A stretch of 64,000 nucleotides of DNA from NCBI RefSeq assembly GCF_016756315.1, contig NZ_AP024235.1:806001-870000 (forward strand), read 5' to 3'. A program made the position numbers and the translations under genes. The notes under the pieces were generated by a model. That model was not told the DNA's origin. It saw only the letters and a program-made list of their open reading frames with translations, and ran no database searches. Source of the stretch: Alteromonas sp. KC3 (GTDB taxonomy: Bacteria > Pseudomonadota > Gammaproteobacteria > Enterobacterales > Alteromonadaceae). This document shows, in pieces, positions 1 to 10,857 of this stretch (positions within the stretch are counted from its first letter, which is position 1; each line of letters starts with the position of its first letter).

Positions 1-656
1 CTTGTTCCAAGTGCGATAATTGTTAATCCAATAACCAAATCAGAAATACCAAGATAACGCGCGATTTCTACAGCGGAATTTACTAAGAAATGGGCACTTA
101 AAGGCAAAATAACAAGACCAACACCAATCCAAATAAGCGCAGACGTGTTCGACACATCTTTAGGGATTTCATCGGCAGTTTCGGCAACGAGAGGGTCTTC
201 TTTATCAACTTGAAGCGAGAGCCACGCCATCATCGCTAATACGAAAATAAAAAGACCTAGCAAAATAATGCCTTCGTAGGACTTTAATTCACCATCAAAC
301 ATAAAGCCTATTGCGATAAGTGAGATGATGAGTAACGCCGGGAGTTCACGTTTAAGCGTTGTTGAGGAAACGATAAGAGGTTTAACTAACGCGGTGATAC
401 CCAACACTAATGCGACGTTGGTGATGTTAGACCCTAATGCGTTACCTACCGCAGTGTTCATGTTTCCGTTTGCTGAGGCAATCGCTGATACGACGATTTC
501 AGGGGCTGATGATCCCATCGCCACAATAGTGAGACCTATCATCATCGGCGATATTCCGATGTTTTTCGCCAGTGCAGATGCACCGTATACAAAGCGATCG
601 GCACTCCAACTTAAAATCACTAGTCCTACGATGAAAATTACGATGTTTAAAAGCAC
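1..656 (-). CDS. yrbG: Calcium/sodium antiporter, YrbG/CaxA family (C-terminus cut by window edge)
   Basis: Reading the minus strand from a GTG at 656 gives about 218 residues that leave the window without a stop. The N-terminus (LLNIVIF, then SADRFVYGASALA) and the repeat motifs GSSAPEIVVS and GNALGSNITN are the signature alpha-repeat of the CaCA exchanger superfamily. A second repeat (DLVIGLTIIALGT) starts near position 1. It is an inner-membrane protein exchanging Ca2+ for Na+ or H+. The GTG was chosen because no in-frame ATG lies upstream and the protein then starts like YrbG; the ATGs at about 709-714 are in another frame. yrbG commonly sits beside the mla genes, and here it is divergent from mlaF. 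Family assignment is firm, the start less so. Confidence 0.85.
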   Translation of the reverse strand, partial: MLLNIVIFIVGLVILSWSADRFVYGASALAKNIGISPMMIGLTIVAMGSSAPEIVVSAIASANGNMNTAVGNALGSNITNVALVLGITALVKPLIVSSTTLKRELPALLIISLIAIGFMFDGELKSYEGIILLGLFIFVLAMMAWLSLQVDKEDPLVAETADEIPKDVSNTSALIWIGVGLVILPLSAHFLVNSAVEIARYLGISDLVIGLTIIALGT

Positions 657-1191
657 AACAACCTGTAATAAAAAGTATTTCGCTAGATTGTCGCAAAAAC
701 AGTGCCATTTGCATATGGGAAGTGCATTTTATTTTATTGTAGCGATAAAGTTTCTGTTTTGGGTGTTACCACACTCTATAAACATGTTGCATTGCCTTTA
801 ACACACGACAAGCGACCAGATTTTAGCGAAATTTACTGTAAAATCAGGCGTTACGATGAGCTCGTTCAGTTTCAGTTAATAAAAAATACTCTACCATTTT
901 AGTGCCCCGATAAGTGTTATAGGGCTTTTCGAATAAGACAACTAACACAGCGATTGGGCTGACAGGCTTAATCATTCGTATTCATCGAACATAACTTGTA
1001 ACTTTTTGACTTTGGCGACGCCCTTGAAAAAGCGTAGAATGTCACTAGATTACACTGCCCGGTAAACTTTACTGTGAAAGTAATCGAAGGCATAGAACTT
1101 GAATGTTCTCGATGTTAAATAAATTTTTATAAAGCCCGCCGATGTAAATACTGGCGGCTTCATTAGGTCAAGGGTCGACATTAAACACGCT
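657..1191. other. Intergenic region between yrbG and the mla operon
   Basis: No convincing gene is seen; the short open frames here have no recognisable protein character. A sigma70-like promoter pointing at mlaF is the only element I can suggest. Confidence 0.5.
1024..1051 (+). promoter_or_regulatory. Possible sigma70 promoter for the mla operon
   Basis: TTGAAA at 1024-1029 and TAGATT at 1046-1051 are separated by 16 bases. Start of transcription would fall near 1058, leaving a leader of about 130 bases before mlaF. This is a visual match only. Confidence 0.35.
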
Positions 1192-1992
1192 ATGGATCAT
1201 TTAGTTGAAATAGACAACCTTACCTTTAAGCGTGCCGATCGTATTATTTACGATGGCATTTCGCTTAAAGTGCCCAAGGGAAAAATTACTGCGGTAATGG
1301 GCCCCAGTGGTATTGGTAAAACCACACTGCTGCGCCTTATTGGCGGGCAGTTAACACCTGATGAAGGTGATGTGAAGTTCGACGGGGACTCCATTGTCTC
1401 TATGTCGAGGAAGTCGCTATATCAGACCCGACGCAGAATGAGCATGTTATTTCAAAGTGGCGCGCTCTTTACTGACATGAGTGTGTTTGACAACGTGGCC
1501 TTCCCGCTGCGTGAGCACACCCAACTTTCAGAAGATGTGATTGCTACTATTGTCGCTTTAAAGCTACAGGCTGTAGGTTTACGTGGGGCAGCGAAGTTGA
1601 TGCCAAGTGAATTGTCAGGCGGTATGGCGAGACGCGCAGCCTTGGCCAGAGCAATCGCTCTTGACCCTGATTTAATTATGTATGATGAGCCCTTTGCAGG
1701 TCAGGACCCTATTTCAATGGGGGTTCTTGTTAAACTCATACGTGAACTGAACGACGCATTAAATCTTACCAGCATAGTGGTAACCCATGATGTCACGGAA
1801 GTATTAACCATTGCCGATTACATTTATATTCTTGCTGATAAGCGGGTAATTGGTGAAGGAAGTGCACAACAAATTAGAGAAAGTGATAGCGAGTTAGTAC
1901 AGCAGTTTCTGAAAGGAAAAGCTGATGGCCCTGTCCCATTTCATTATCCGGCATCTGATCTGAAAACGAGCTTTCTGGGGGCGGGTAAATGA
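1192..1992 (+). CDS. mlaF: Phospholipid ABC transporter ATP-binding protein MlaF
   Basis: This 266-residue ABC ATPase energises the Mla complex, which moves phospholipids between outer and inner membranes to keep the outer leaflet asymmetric. Walker A (GPSGIGKTT) is at residues 37-45, the signature LSGG at 141-144, and Walker B with catalytic Asp-Glu at 165-166 (YDEP), followed by a switch histidine in VVTHD. Length matches MlaF of Enterobacteria. The stop overlaps the mlaE start by four bases, and the order mlaF-E-D-C-B is the standard one, so the call is secure. Confidence 0.96.
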   Translation: MDHLVEIDNLTFKRADRIIYDGISLKVPKGKITAVMGPSGIGKTTLLRLIGGQLTPDEGDVKFDGDSIVSMSRKSLYQTRRRMSMLFQSGALFTDMSVFDNVAFPLREHTQLSEDVIATIVALKLQAVGLRGAAKLMPSELSGGMARRAALARAIALDPDLIMYDEPFAGQDPISMGVLVKLIRELNDALNLTSIVVTHDVTEVLTIADYIYILADKRVIGEGSAQQIRESDSELVQQFLKGKADGPVPFHYPASDLKTSFLGAGK

Positions 1993-2765
1993 GTTTCTTA
2001 CAATCCGTCGGTGCAAACACCATAGGTAAAATTACGGCAATTGGCCGTGCCGCCATTATGCTATTTGGTGCGTTAATCGCCGTACCTCGTATTAAAAATA
2101 TCCCGCTGATTATCAGGCAACTTTACGTGGTTGGTGTTCAATCATTGCTTATCATAATGGTGTCAGGACTTTTTATTGGCATGGTAATGGCGCTTCAAGG
2201 CTACACTATCTTGGTGGATTACGGTGCAGAAGGTAGCTTGGGTCCCATGGTAGCGCTCTCGTTATTAAGAGAGCTCGGGCCTGTTGTTACTGCACTACTT
2301 TTTGCAGGGCGAGCGGGTTCAGCATTAACTGCTGAAATAGGACTAATGAAAGCGACCGAACAGTTAAGTAGCCTAGAAATGATGGCTGTCGATCCACTAC
2401 GCCGCATTGTTGCTCCGCGCTTTTGGGCAGGTATGCTAGCTATGCCAATGCTTGCAATCATTTTTAGCGCAATTGGCATACTAGGCGGGCACTTAGTGGG
2501 CGTTGACTGGTTAGGCGTTGATGCAGGAAGTTATTGGTCAATTATGCAGTCCACAGTAGATTGGAACCAAGATGTAGTGAACGGTGTAATAAAAAGCCTC
2601 GTTTTTGCCTTGGTTGTGACCTGGATTGCCATATTTAAAGGGTACGATTCTATTCCAACATCGGAAGGGATCAGCAAAGCCACTACTGAAACAGTAGTGT
2701 ATTCATCATTAGCAGTATTAGGGCTGGATTTCGTACTTACCGCCCTTATGTTTGGTATCGAGTAG
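1989..2765 (+). CDS. mlaE: Phospholipid ABC transporter permease MlaE
   Basis: This is a 258-residue MlaE/YrbE permease with five to six hydrophobic segments. The family motifs are visible: [22 protein letters not shown] in the coupling helix region, then [13 protein letters not shown]. It forms the inner-membrane channel with MlaF and the MlaD ring. The ATG overlaps the end of mlaF, so translation is probably coupled. Confidence 0.96.
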   Translation: MSFLQSVGANTIGKITAIGRAAIMLFGALIAVPRIKNIPLIIRQLYVVGVQSLLIIMVSGLFIGMVMALQGYTILVDYGAEGSLGPMVALSLLRELGPVVTALLFAGRAGSALTAEIGLMKATEQLSSLEMMAVDPLRRIVAPRFWAGMLAMPMLAIIFSAIGILGGHLVGVDWLGVDAGSYWSIMQSTVDWNQDVVNGVIKSLVFALVVTWIAIFKGYDSIPTSEGISKATTETVVYSSLAVLGLDFVLTALMFGIE

Positions 2766-2774
2766 GGGATCGGA

Positions 2775-3248
2775 ATGAACAAGTATAAAACGGAAGTCAT
2801 GGTTGGTGTGTTTGTCATGCTGACAATCGGCGCACTGTTGTTGTTGGCGCTAAAAGTGGCTAACCAAACGGTTGCGACAGAAGGCGATTCCTACACGCTA
2901 TATGCAAAATTTGACAACATTGGTGGGCTGAAGCCCCGTTCTGCCGTCAAGGTTGGTGGCGTTACTGTAGGGCGAGTATCTTCGATTACCTTAGATCAGG
3001 AAGACTTCACGCCAGTTGTTGAGCTATCGATTCTTAAAGAATACAACGGTTTTCCAGAAACCAGTTCGGTATCCATTTTGACGTCAGGTCTTCTTGGAGA
3101 GCAATATGTTGGGTTTCAGCCTGGTTTCTCTTTCGATGGTGTGGCGAATTTACAAGATGGTGATTACCTCCAAGATACTAAGTCAGCATTGGTATTAGAG
3201 GATTTGATTGGCCAATTCTTATTTAATCGCGGTAGTGACGAAGACTAG
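2775..3248 (+). CDS. mlaD: MCE-domain lipid-binding protein MlaD
   Basis: 157 residues: an N-terminal membrane anchor (about residues 8-27) followed by one MCE domain containing the family core LYAKFDNIGGLKPRSAVKVGG and the hydrophobic LLGEQYVGF strand. MlaD forms a hexameric ring on the periplasmic face and passes lipids between MlaC and MlaE. The C-terminal tail is shorter than in E. coli MlaD. It starts nine bases after mlaE. Confidence 0.95.
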   Translation: MNKYKTEVMVGVFVMLTIGALLLLALKVANQTVATEGDSYTLYAKFDNIGGLKPRSAVKVGGVTVGRVSSITLDQEDFTPVVELSILKEYNGFPETSSVSILTSGLLGEQYVGFQPGFSFDGVANLQDGDYLQDTKSALVLEDLIGQFLFNRGSDED

Positions 3249-3351
3249 TAGCGTAAATAAACGCATAGATATAAAGATTTGATGCGGTTCGTTGAAACTA
3301 AACAGTGTATTAACGGGTCTGCATAAGTGAGATTGTTTTAGGAGAGTTACT

Positions 3352-4029
3352 TTGAAAAAGTTAATGGTAGCAATTGGCATATTGATGATGTCAGTAGTAG
3401 GGTCGGTTAGCGCACAGGAAGTGAATGAGCAGAACCCGTATGCACTCGTTCAAGACGTTGCAAATAGAACGTTTGAGCGTATTAAGGCAAACCAAGAAGC
3501 AATTAAAGCTGATCCAGAAATGCTGCGTACCATTATGGAAGAAGAGCTTGTACCGCATATTGATTATAAGTTTGCCGCGTTTATGGTTTTGGGTAAGCAC
3601 TTTAAGTCAGTACCACAGGAAAAGATGGGTGAATACATCAGTGTTTTTCGCCAATACCTAATTACTACGTACGCTATTGCAATGGGATACTACGACAATC
3701 AAACTGTTGTGTTTGAACCAGAGTCGAGCTTTGATGACAAGAAATCAGTAACAGTGCGCGCCGTAGTACAGGATCCAGATCGTCCAGAAATCAAAATTGC
3801 TTTCAAAGTACGCAAAGACAGCAAGACAAATGAATGGAAAGCGTATGACATGGTTGCAGAGGGCATTAGCCTACTAAATAGCAAGCGTAGTGAATTTGAA
3901 TCTATCTTACGTCAAGATGGTATCGACTCAGTTATTGCACTTATGCGTGACAAGATTGGCCAGCCAGTAGAACTTAATCAAGGCGAAGCGGTTGAGATTT
4001 CAGGCGAAGCTGAGGGAGAGTCTGAGTGA
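3352..4029 (+). CDS. mlaC: Periplasmic phospholipid-binding protein MlaC
   Basis: 225 residues with a signal peptide (MKKLMVAIGILMM... ending VSAQ, cleavage near residue 21) and the Tol_Tol_Ttg2/MlaC fold, with conserved ELVPHIDYKFAAFMVLGKHF near residue 65 and FRQYLITTYA. It shuttles phospholipid across the periplasm between MlaA and MlaD. The start codon is TTG, chosen because GGAGAG at 3341-3346 is well placed and a clean signal peptide begins there. A roughly 100-base gap separates it from mlaD. The acidic tail GEAEGESE is unremarkable. Confidence 0.95.
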   Translation: MKKLMVAIGILMMSVVGSVSAQEVNEQNPYALVQDVANRTFERIKANQEAIKADPEMLRTIMEEELVPHIDYKFAAFMVLGKHFKSVPQEKMGEYISVFRQYLITTYAIAMGYYDNQTVVFEPESSFDDKKSVTVRAVVQDPDRPEIKIAFKVRKDSKTNEWKAYDMVAEGISLLNSKRSEFESILRQDGIDSVIALMRDKIGQPVELNQGEAVEISGEAEGESE

Positions 4030-4334
4030 GCCTTTTTGAGGTAAACGACAAAGGCAATATTGTTGTTCACGGTCACCTTGACCGTGACACGCTGTCCAAA
4101 AACTTTTGGGAATGCTTGAGTAGCAAAGAGCGGGAGCAATTAATCAATAGTGGTGCGTGTCGAATTGACCTTAGCGATGTAGAGCGCGCGGATAGTGCTG
4201 GCCTAGCATGGCTAATTAATGCGGTTAGGGATGCAGGTCAAAACGGTGTTAGCATGACCCTTCTCAAAATGCCTGAGAAGCTGCACAAGCTTGCAAAAAT
4301 TAGCGACGCAGATAGCTTTTTGCCAGTAGAATAG
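4026..4334 (+). CDS. mlaB: STAS-domain protein MlaB
   Basis: 102-residue STAS domain that binds MlaF on the cytoplasmic side and stabilises the transporter. The STAS hallmark is visible as RIDLSDVERADSAGLAWLI, with the conserved D-S-A-G turn. It starts at a GTG overlapping the mlaC stop by four bases, which implies translational coupling. Confidence 0.93.
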   Translation: MSLFEVNDKGNIVVHGHLDRDTLSKNFWECLSSKEREQLINSGACRIDLSDVERADSAGLAWLINAVRDAGQNGVSMTLLKMPEKLHKLAKISDADSFLPVE

Positions 4335-4365
4335 AGCCCACATTAGCGAATATAAGAAGTAAGTT

Positions 4366-4623
4366 ATGGAATTGTCTGAAATCGAAAAAATTTTGAAGGA
4401 CGCCTTAGACCTTCACGAAGTTCACGTGAAAGGCGAGGGGTCGCATTATAATATTATCGCTGTAAGTGACGTGTTTAACGACATGAGCCGCGTTAAGCGT
4501 CAGCAAGCCGTGTATGCACCACTTGCAGATAAAATAGCTGATGGCAGCATGCATGCAATTACGATTAAGACGTTTTCAGTTAAAGACTGGGAGCGTGAGC
4601 GCCAGTTCAATATCCCTCAATAA
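4366..4623 (+). CDS. ibaG: BolA-family protein IbaG
   Basis: 85 residues with the BolA fold: GEGSHYNIIAVSDVF followed by the VKRQQAVYAPL helix and the conserved IHAITIKTFS-type C-terminal strand. BolA proteins pair with monothiol glutaredoxins and handle Fe-S clusters. The position between mlaB and murA is the usual one for ibaG (yrbA). Confidence 0.93.
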   Translation: MELSEIEKILKDALDLHEVHVKGEGSHYNIIAVSDVFNDMSRVKRQQAVYAPLADKIADGSMHAITIKTFSVKDWERERQFNIPQ

Positions 4624-4626
4624 TAG

Positions 4627-5898
<1,272 letters not shown>

Positions 5899-5964
5899 AA
5901 GCGTTCCAAAACAGCTTAATTTACGTTAATTCTTAGTGAATTAACGAGCAAAGAGCCAACAAGT

Positions 5965-5990
5965 AAAAAGCGCCCATCGGGCGCTTTTTT
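5965..5990. terminator. Bidirectional terminator between murA and degS
   Basis: AGCGCCC-ATC-GGGCGCT forms a 7-bp GC-rich stem, with an A-run on the left and a T-run on the right. It can therefore end both murA (+) and degS (-). Confidence 0.9.
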
Positions 5991-6021
5991 ATACTTGCTT
6001 ACGTGCTGCGTACTATTGCCG

Positions 6022-7092
6022 TTACTGATTTGTTCTTAACTCGGCAACGGTAGCCTTTATTGACAATGAGCGTCCATCGCGACTTATTTCAATGTCTAGT
6101 TCTGTTCCCGGCGTGGTTTCTGCAATCATATCAAGGGTTTTCGATGCGCTCTCAAGCTGTACACCATCAATCGCCACAATGATATCGCCAGGTTGAAGCC
6201 CCGCCAAATCGGCCGGACTACCTTTGGCGACAGCCGTTACATCAATACCTGGCCTGTTGCGATTCTCACTGCCTATAAAACCAAGTTGACCTCGAATAAC
6301 ACGCCCATTGCTAATAATTTCGTCCATCACTCGCTTAGCGAGTTCGTAAGGTACAGCGAAGTTAATACCATCTACATTTCGAACGCGATTGCGCGAGTCA
6401 CGTACTTGAAAATTCGCATTAGTGATACCGAGTAAAATACCGTTACTGTCAACCAAGGCGCCGCCTGAATTGCCTTGGTTAAGTACCGCATCTGTCTGAA
6501 TAAAGTCGACGTAGTTAGACAGCCCATTACGACCAGCACGGCTGACGATACCCTGAGTAATGGTCTGGCCAAGATCAAAAGGGTTGCCTATAGCCATAAC
6601 CACGTCGCCCACGTGAGTATCTGGTTCCGAAACCTGTGGAATAATATGTAGGTTATCAGCAGTGACTTTTAGCACCGCCAAATCGGTGAGAGGATCGGTA
6701 CCCACAATTTGAGCTTCAAGCACACGCCCATCTTGAACCGCTACGTATATGCTATCAGCATCTTGAACGACATGGTGGCAAGTCAATATATAACCATTTT
6801 CGGTCATAATTACACCGGACCCCAAACTTGTTCGCTCACGAGGCTGGTTTCTAAACAAGCCAGTGTCGTTTTCGATACTGACACTGTATATATTCACCAC
6901 CGCAGGCGCAGAGCGACTTAATGCACCAAAGTAACTTTCTCGATTTGCACTTACAGACGGTGTTGCAAACCAGCTGGTGGCCAGGCCGTTGCCTTGCCGC
7001 AAATCTGGTAAAAAGAGCAACAAAAGCACCGCTACAGTGATGCCAAGGAAGATTGATTTAAGTATGAAGTTTAAGGTTGAACGGCCAATCAC
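6022..7092 (-). CDS. degS: Membrane-anchored serine protease DegS
   Basis: 356 residues: one N-terminal transmembrane anchor (about residues 8-28), a trypsin-like domain with triad H107, D137 and S209 (CHHVV, TDLAVL, NQGNSGGAL), and a single PDZ domain (about 265-350). DegS senses misfolded outer-membrane proteins through its PDZ domain and makes the first cut in anti-sigma factor RseA. A single PDZ and an uncleaved anchor distinguish it from DegQ. It lies downstream of degQ on the same strand but is separated by a terminator. Confidence 0.93.
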   Translation of the reverse strand: MIGRSTLNFILKSIFLGITVAVLLLLFLPDLRQGNGLATSWFATPSVSANRESYFGALSRSAPAVVNIYSVSIENDTGLFRNQPRERTSLGSGVIMTENGYILTCHHVVQDADSIYVAVQDGRVLEAQIVGTDPLTDLAVLKVTADNLHIIPQVSEPDTHVGDVVMAIGNPFDLGQTITQGIVSRAGRNGLSNYVDFIQTDAVLNQGNSGGALVDSNGILLGITNANFQVRDSRNRVRNVDGINFAVPYELAKRVMDEIISNGRVIRGQLGFIGSENRNRPGIDVTAVAKGSPADLAGLQPGDIIVAIDGVQLESASKTLDMIAETTPGTELDIEISRDGRSLSIKATVAELRTNQ

Positions 7093-7303
7093 AAATACAC
7101 TTTCTTGTTGTTTGTCACATCTACTCGATTCGTACTTGTATGCTAGCAGTACGACACCACAATCGCGAAGTGCAACATTGTTAGTTTTTGTAGAGTATCT
7201 CTACACTATTGATAAGAGGATATCACTTTATTTAATAAACTACCGTAATGATGCACAAATTTTGTGGTAAGCATTTGCCGTTTACTGTGTATGGAATGGT
7301 ATA

Positions 7304-7337
7304 AAAAAACAGCGCCACATTTTGGCGCTGTTTTTTT
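7304..7337. terminator. Terminator between degQ and degS
   Basis: ACAGCGCCA-CATT-TTGGCGCTGT makes a strong stem flanked by seven A and seven T. It lies just after the degQ stop on the minus strand. Confidence 0.9.
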
Positions 7338-7365
7338 ATCTTCGTTAACGGTTTCTGGTGGGAAA

Positions 7366-8733
7366 CTATTGACGAATTACCAAGTAGAGTGTGGAATTTC
7401 CACGCTTCACGTTAAGTGCAATTACGCCTTTGGCTTCGTCTAACGCATTCCTAAATTCAGCAACACTTGATGTGCGTACTCGGTTAACACCGATGATCAC
7501 ATCGTTCTCTTGTAGACCTATTCGTGCTGCAGGGGCACCGCGTTCTACTTCAGACACGACTACACCAGTATTACCCGCATTATCTTCGCCATTTGTTAAG
7601 GTTGCACCTTCTAACGCAGGATGGATTTGTGCAGCGGTTACCGTTGTATCTGTTGCATCATCAAGGACAACATCAACGGTCATTTTCTTACCCTTGCGCA
7701 TAACGGTCAGTTCTACTTCAGCGCCTGCGCCCATACTAGCAATTTTCGCGCGTAGCTCTTGGAAGCTATTTAACTGTCTACCGTTAATAGCGGTGATGAT
7801 GTCACCTGCTTGAAGACCACCTTTCTCAGCAGCTGAGTCAGGCTGTACTTCACTCACAAACGCACCGATATTGACCTCGGCATTCATTGCTTCTGCAAGA
7901 CCAGCATCAATGTCGTTGCCCAAAATACCTAAAAGACCGCGGCGAACTTCACCATATTCTGCGATTTGGTCGGCCAAGCTTTTCATCATGTTAGCAGGAA
8001 TGGCAAAACCAATTCCCACGTTACCGCCGTTAGGACCAAATATGGCGGTGTTTATCCCAACCAATTCACCGCGTAGATTTACCAATGCACCACCAGAGTT
8101 TCCTCGGTTAATAGCGGCGTCAGTTTGAATAAAGTCTTCGTAACCGCCGATACTCAAACCAGAGCGGCCTAATGCGCTAACAATACCTGAGGTGACAGTT
8201 TGTGATAGACCAAAGGGGTTACCAATCGCCACCACAAAATCACCTACGCGTAACTTATCAGAGTCAGCAAGTGGCAATGCTTTTAAGTCATCAGGTTCGA
8301 TTTTAAGCAAGGCAATGTCGCTCTGTTCGTCAGCACCAAGCTTTTTGGCCTTGAATTCACGGCCATCAGTAAGCTTAACAGTGATTTCGTCAGCGTTATC
8401 TACAACGTGATTATTAGTAACAACATAACCTTTGTCGGCGTCGATAATGACACCTGAGCCTAATCCTCTAAATGGGCGCTCTTGCACTTGCTCTTGAGGC
8501 GCACCAAAGAAATAGCGGAACATTTCAGGCACACGCTGTCTTGAGGTTTGGGTTCCTTCGACAGCGATACTGACTACAGCAGGCGTCGCTTCTTCTAGCA
8601 TAGGGGCGAGAGAGGGGACTTCGTCCTTGCTGTCAGAGAAAAACGGTAACGCCGCCTGTGTGCTAGCAGTAAAGCCTAATGAACTAACAACAACGGCAGA
8701 CGCCAATAGACAATGGCGGAAAGACATTTTCAT
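7366..8733 (-). CDS. degQ: Periplasmic Do-like serine protease/chaperone DegQ
   Basis: 455 residues with a cleavable signal peptide (ending near STQAA, residues 24-28), a protease domain with triad H109, D139, S213 (TNNHVV, SDIALL, RGNSGGAL), and two PDZ domains (about 265-350 and 375-450). It degrades or refolds damaged periplasmic proteins. Two PDZ domains plus a cleavable leader make it DegP/DegQ. The place next to degS and zapG favours DegQ. Confidence 0.92.
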   Translation of the reverse strand: MKMSFRHCLLASAVVVSSLGFTASTQAALPFFSDSKDEVPSLAPMLEEATPAVVSIAVEGTQTSRQRVPEMFRYFFGAPQEQVQERPFRGLGSGVIIDADKGYVVTNNHVVDNADEITVKLTDGREFKAKKLGADEQSDIALLKIEPDDLKALPLADSDKLRVGDFVVAIGNPFGLSQTVTSGIVSALGRSGLSIGGYEDFIQTDAAINRGNSGGALVNLRGELVGINTAIFGPNGGNVGIGFAIPANMMKSLADQIAEYGEVRRGLLGILGNDIDAGLAEAMNAEVNIGAFVSEVQPDSAAEKGGLQAGDIITAINGRQLNSFQELRAKIASMGAGAEVELTVMRKGKKMTVDVVLDDATDTTVTAAQIHPALEGATLTNGEDNAGNTGVVVSEVERGAPAARIGLQENDVIIGVNRVRTSSVAEFRNALDEAKGVIALNVKRGNSTLYLVIRQ

Positions 8734-8815
8734 GTTCGCTTACACTCCTTCATGTTATATGCGACATAGCATGGTTTCACTAAAAGAGTCTGAGGCCTGT
8801 GAAAAGTTCCCGATG

Positions 8816-9253
8816 TTACTGTTTTTCTGCGTTATTCTGCTCAGAACGTCCGACGAATAACCCTGAACCAGAATTTGCAAAGTCTTTCGGTTGCGTATCA
8901 GATACGCGTTTCACGCGAGCTTTATCAGACTTCTTAAGATTATTTCGTAAGTAAGTCGTTGCTTGTTCCCCGTAAAAAGGAACCTTGCTATCTTCTTCAT
9001 CGCTGCCTTGCGCTAGCAACAGTTCATATTCTTCAATTTGTTGTTTAAGCACGTCGCACTGGTTTTCAATGCTTTCCAAGCTTTGACGGGTCTGATGAAT
9101 ATGGTGTTGCGCCTGCTGTGCAAGAATTTCTTTCACCTGCTTCTCAGTTTGTGCGGTGTTACCTGCACCTTGCTTTTGCTGAAAAAAGCGACCTACAAAA
9201 AAGCCAATAATTAGGCCAACTACTAATAAAGCAAGAGATACTAACAATTCCAT
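8816..9253 (-). CDS. zapG: Z-ring-associated/envelope protein ZapG (YhcB, DUF1043)
   Basis: 145 residues: an N-terminal transmembrane helix (about residues 3-23) followed by a long coiled coil (residues ~30-85) and a disordered polar tail, as in YhcB. It links division and envelope synthesis. The ATG at 9253 is preferred over an in-frame ATG at 9277 because GGAG sits about six bases before it and the protein then starts directly with the membrane helix. It is divergent from zapE, as is usual. Confidence 0.88.
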   Translation of the reverse strand: MELLVSLALLVVGLIIGFFVGRFFQQKQGAGNTAQTEKQVKEILAQQAQHHIHQTRQSLESIENQCDVLKQQIEEYELLLAQGSDEEDSKVPFYGEQATTYLRNNLKKSDKARVKRVSDTQPKDFANSGSGLFVGRSEQNNAEKQ

Positions 9254-9516
9254 TATATTCTCCGAATCAATCAACATCTGCAGCTGACCTAACTATTACG
9301 GCAAGAACGCTGCTTTCGACCACACTTTGAATATAGCAAGGTCGAACCCGAAAAGCGCATACATACTGACATTTATTGTAATGATAACAGTGTATGTCTA
9401 TTTTCAAGGTGCGATTCTACCGTGATTTCCAGTAAAATTAAGGTCATAATTGAGAAATTCAAGCAGGTCGGTGCAGCAAGTACCGCTATTGACTTTTGTA
9501 CGGAGTGGTTTCGGCG

Positions 9517-10614
9517 ATGACGCCATGGGAAAAATATCAGCTAGATTTACAGTCGTCTGACTTTCATTATGATGCAGCGCAAGAAAACGCGGTTAAAGAG
9601 TTGCAGCGCTTGTACGATGAGTTAACCCAGCCAGAAAAGAAAACGACATGGCGGGTGAAGTTAAAAGCGGCGTTCGGAAAGGGCCATGCTAAACCTGGTA
9701 TTCAGGGTATCTATTTTTACGGCGGCGTGGGTCGCGGAAAAACTTACCTAGTTGATACCTTTTACGATTGTCTGCCGTTTGAAAAGAAAATGCGCGTTCA
9801 CTTTCACCGCTTTATGTATCGTATTCACGATGAACTTAAGCAGCTGAAAAACGCACAAGATCCGCTGAAGCTGGTTGCTGCAAAGCTTGCGAAAGAGGCG
9901 AGAGTTATCTGTTTCGATGAGTTTTTCGTGTCTGATATTACCGATGCGATGATTTTAGGTACCTTGATGGAAGAGCTCTTCGGTCACGGTATTGTGCTTG
10001 TGGCCACGTCAAATATTGTACCAGATGACCTGTATAAGAATGGTTTACAACGCGCCCGGTTTTTACCTGCCATTGACCTGCTCAACCAAAACACGCGTGT
10101 TGTGAATGTCGACAGCGGTATTGATTATCGGCTTCGTACCCTCGAACAAGCAGAAATTTATCACTTCCCACTGGATGACAAAGCAACAGAAAACCTGCAT
10201 TGCTATTTTGCTCAACTGGCACCGGAAGAAGGTACGTCAGGTGAAGAGATAGATGTGAATAACCGGAAGATCAAAACGCTGCGCAATGCCGATGGTGTGC
10301 TTATGATTGATTTTAGCGATCTTTGCGGCGGCCCGCGCAGTCAAAGTGATTATATAGAGCTTAGCCGCTGCTATCATTCTGTGCTGCTAGCCAATGTAAA
10401 AGAGATGGGGCAGCACAACGATGATGTGGCACGGCGCTTTATTGCAATGGTTGATGAGTTTTACGAGCGCAATGTAAAGCTGATTATTTCTGCAGAAGTT
10501 GCGTTGGAAAAGTTGTACACAGAAGGACTGTTGAATTTCGAATTTAGACGCTGTTTAAGCCGTTTAAAAGAGATGCAATCACACGATTACCTAGCAACGG
10601 AACATTTGCCTTAA
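9517..10614 (+). CDS. zapE: Cell division ATPase ZapE (AFG1 family)
   Basis: 365 residues of AFG1-like AAA ATPase. Walker A GGVGRGKT is at residues 69-76 and Walker B reads VICFDEFFVSD, then a sensor region ATSNIVPDDLY. ZapE acts at the Z-ring, mainly at low oxygen or high temperature. The ATG at 9517 was chosen; upstream TTG (9496) and GTG (9505) are in frame but would add residues not typical of the family. About 260 bases of divergent regulatory DNA separate it from zapG. Confidence 0.92.
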   Translation: MTPWEKYQLDLQSSDFHYDAAQENAVKELQRLYDELTQPEKKTTWRVKLKAAFGKGHAKPGIQGIYFYGGVGRGKTYLVDTFYDCLPFEKKMRVHFHRFMYRIHDELKQLKNAQDPLKLVAAKLAKEARVICFDEFFVSDITDAMILGTLMEELFGHGIVLVATSNIVPDDLYKNGLQRARFLPAIDLLNQNTRVVNVDSGIDYRLRTLEQAEIYHFPLDDKATENLHCYFAQLAPEEGTSGEEIDVNNRKIKTLRNADGVLMIDFSDLCGGPRSQSDYIELSRCYHSVLLANVKEMGQHNDDVARRFIAMVDEFYERNVKLIISAEVALEKLYTEGLLNFEFRRCLSRLKEMQSHDYLATEHLP

Positions 10615-10857
10615 AAGTGCTATTTGAATTGGTGTATCAGCCTACAAGTGGCGCAATAGCGCAACAAAAGCGAATTGGGGCTGTATTGTTGGGTATAAAA
10701 TAAGGTAGAATTTCGCCACTTTTTTCTGCGCTATCCCATGCGTTTGCATGACAAACGGGCTGTTCAATGCTTTCGTTCACTTGATAGTTCAGAGTATGAA
10801 ATAAACTGAAATCAACCCCAACGCAGCATTCTGTATTGCGAGAAAGAGAATTTTAAG

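Noticed and set aside
325..801. 158-codon plus-strand frame over the yrbG gene
   Set aside because: It is antisense to a well-conserved exchanger and has no recognisable protein character.
702..902. 66-codon plus-strand frame before the mla operon
   Set aside because: No ribosome site or family resemblance; treated as intergenic.
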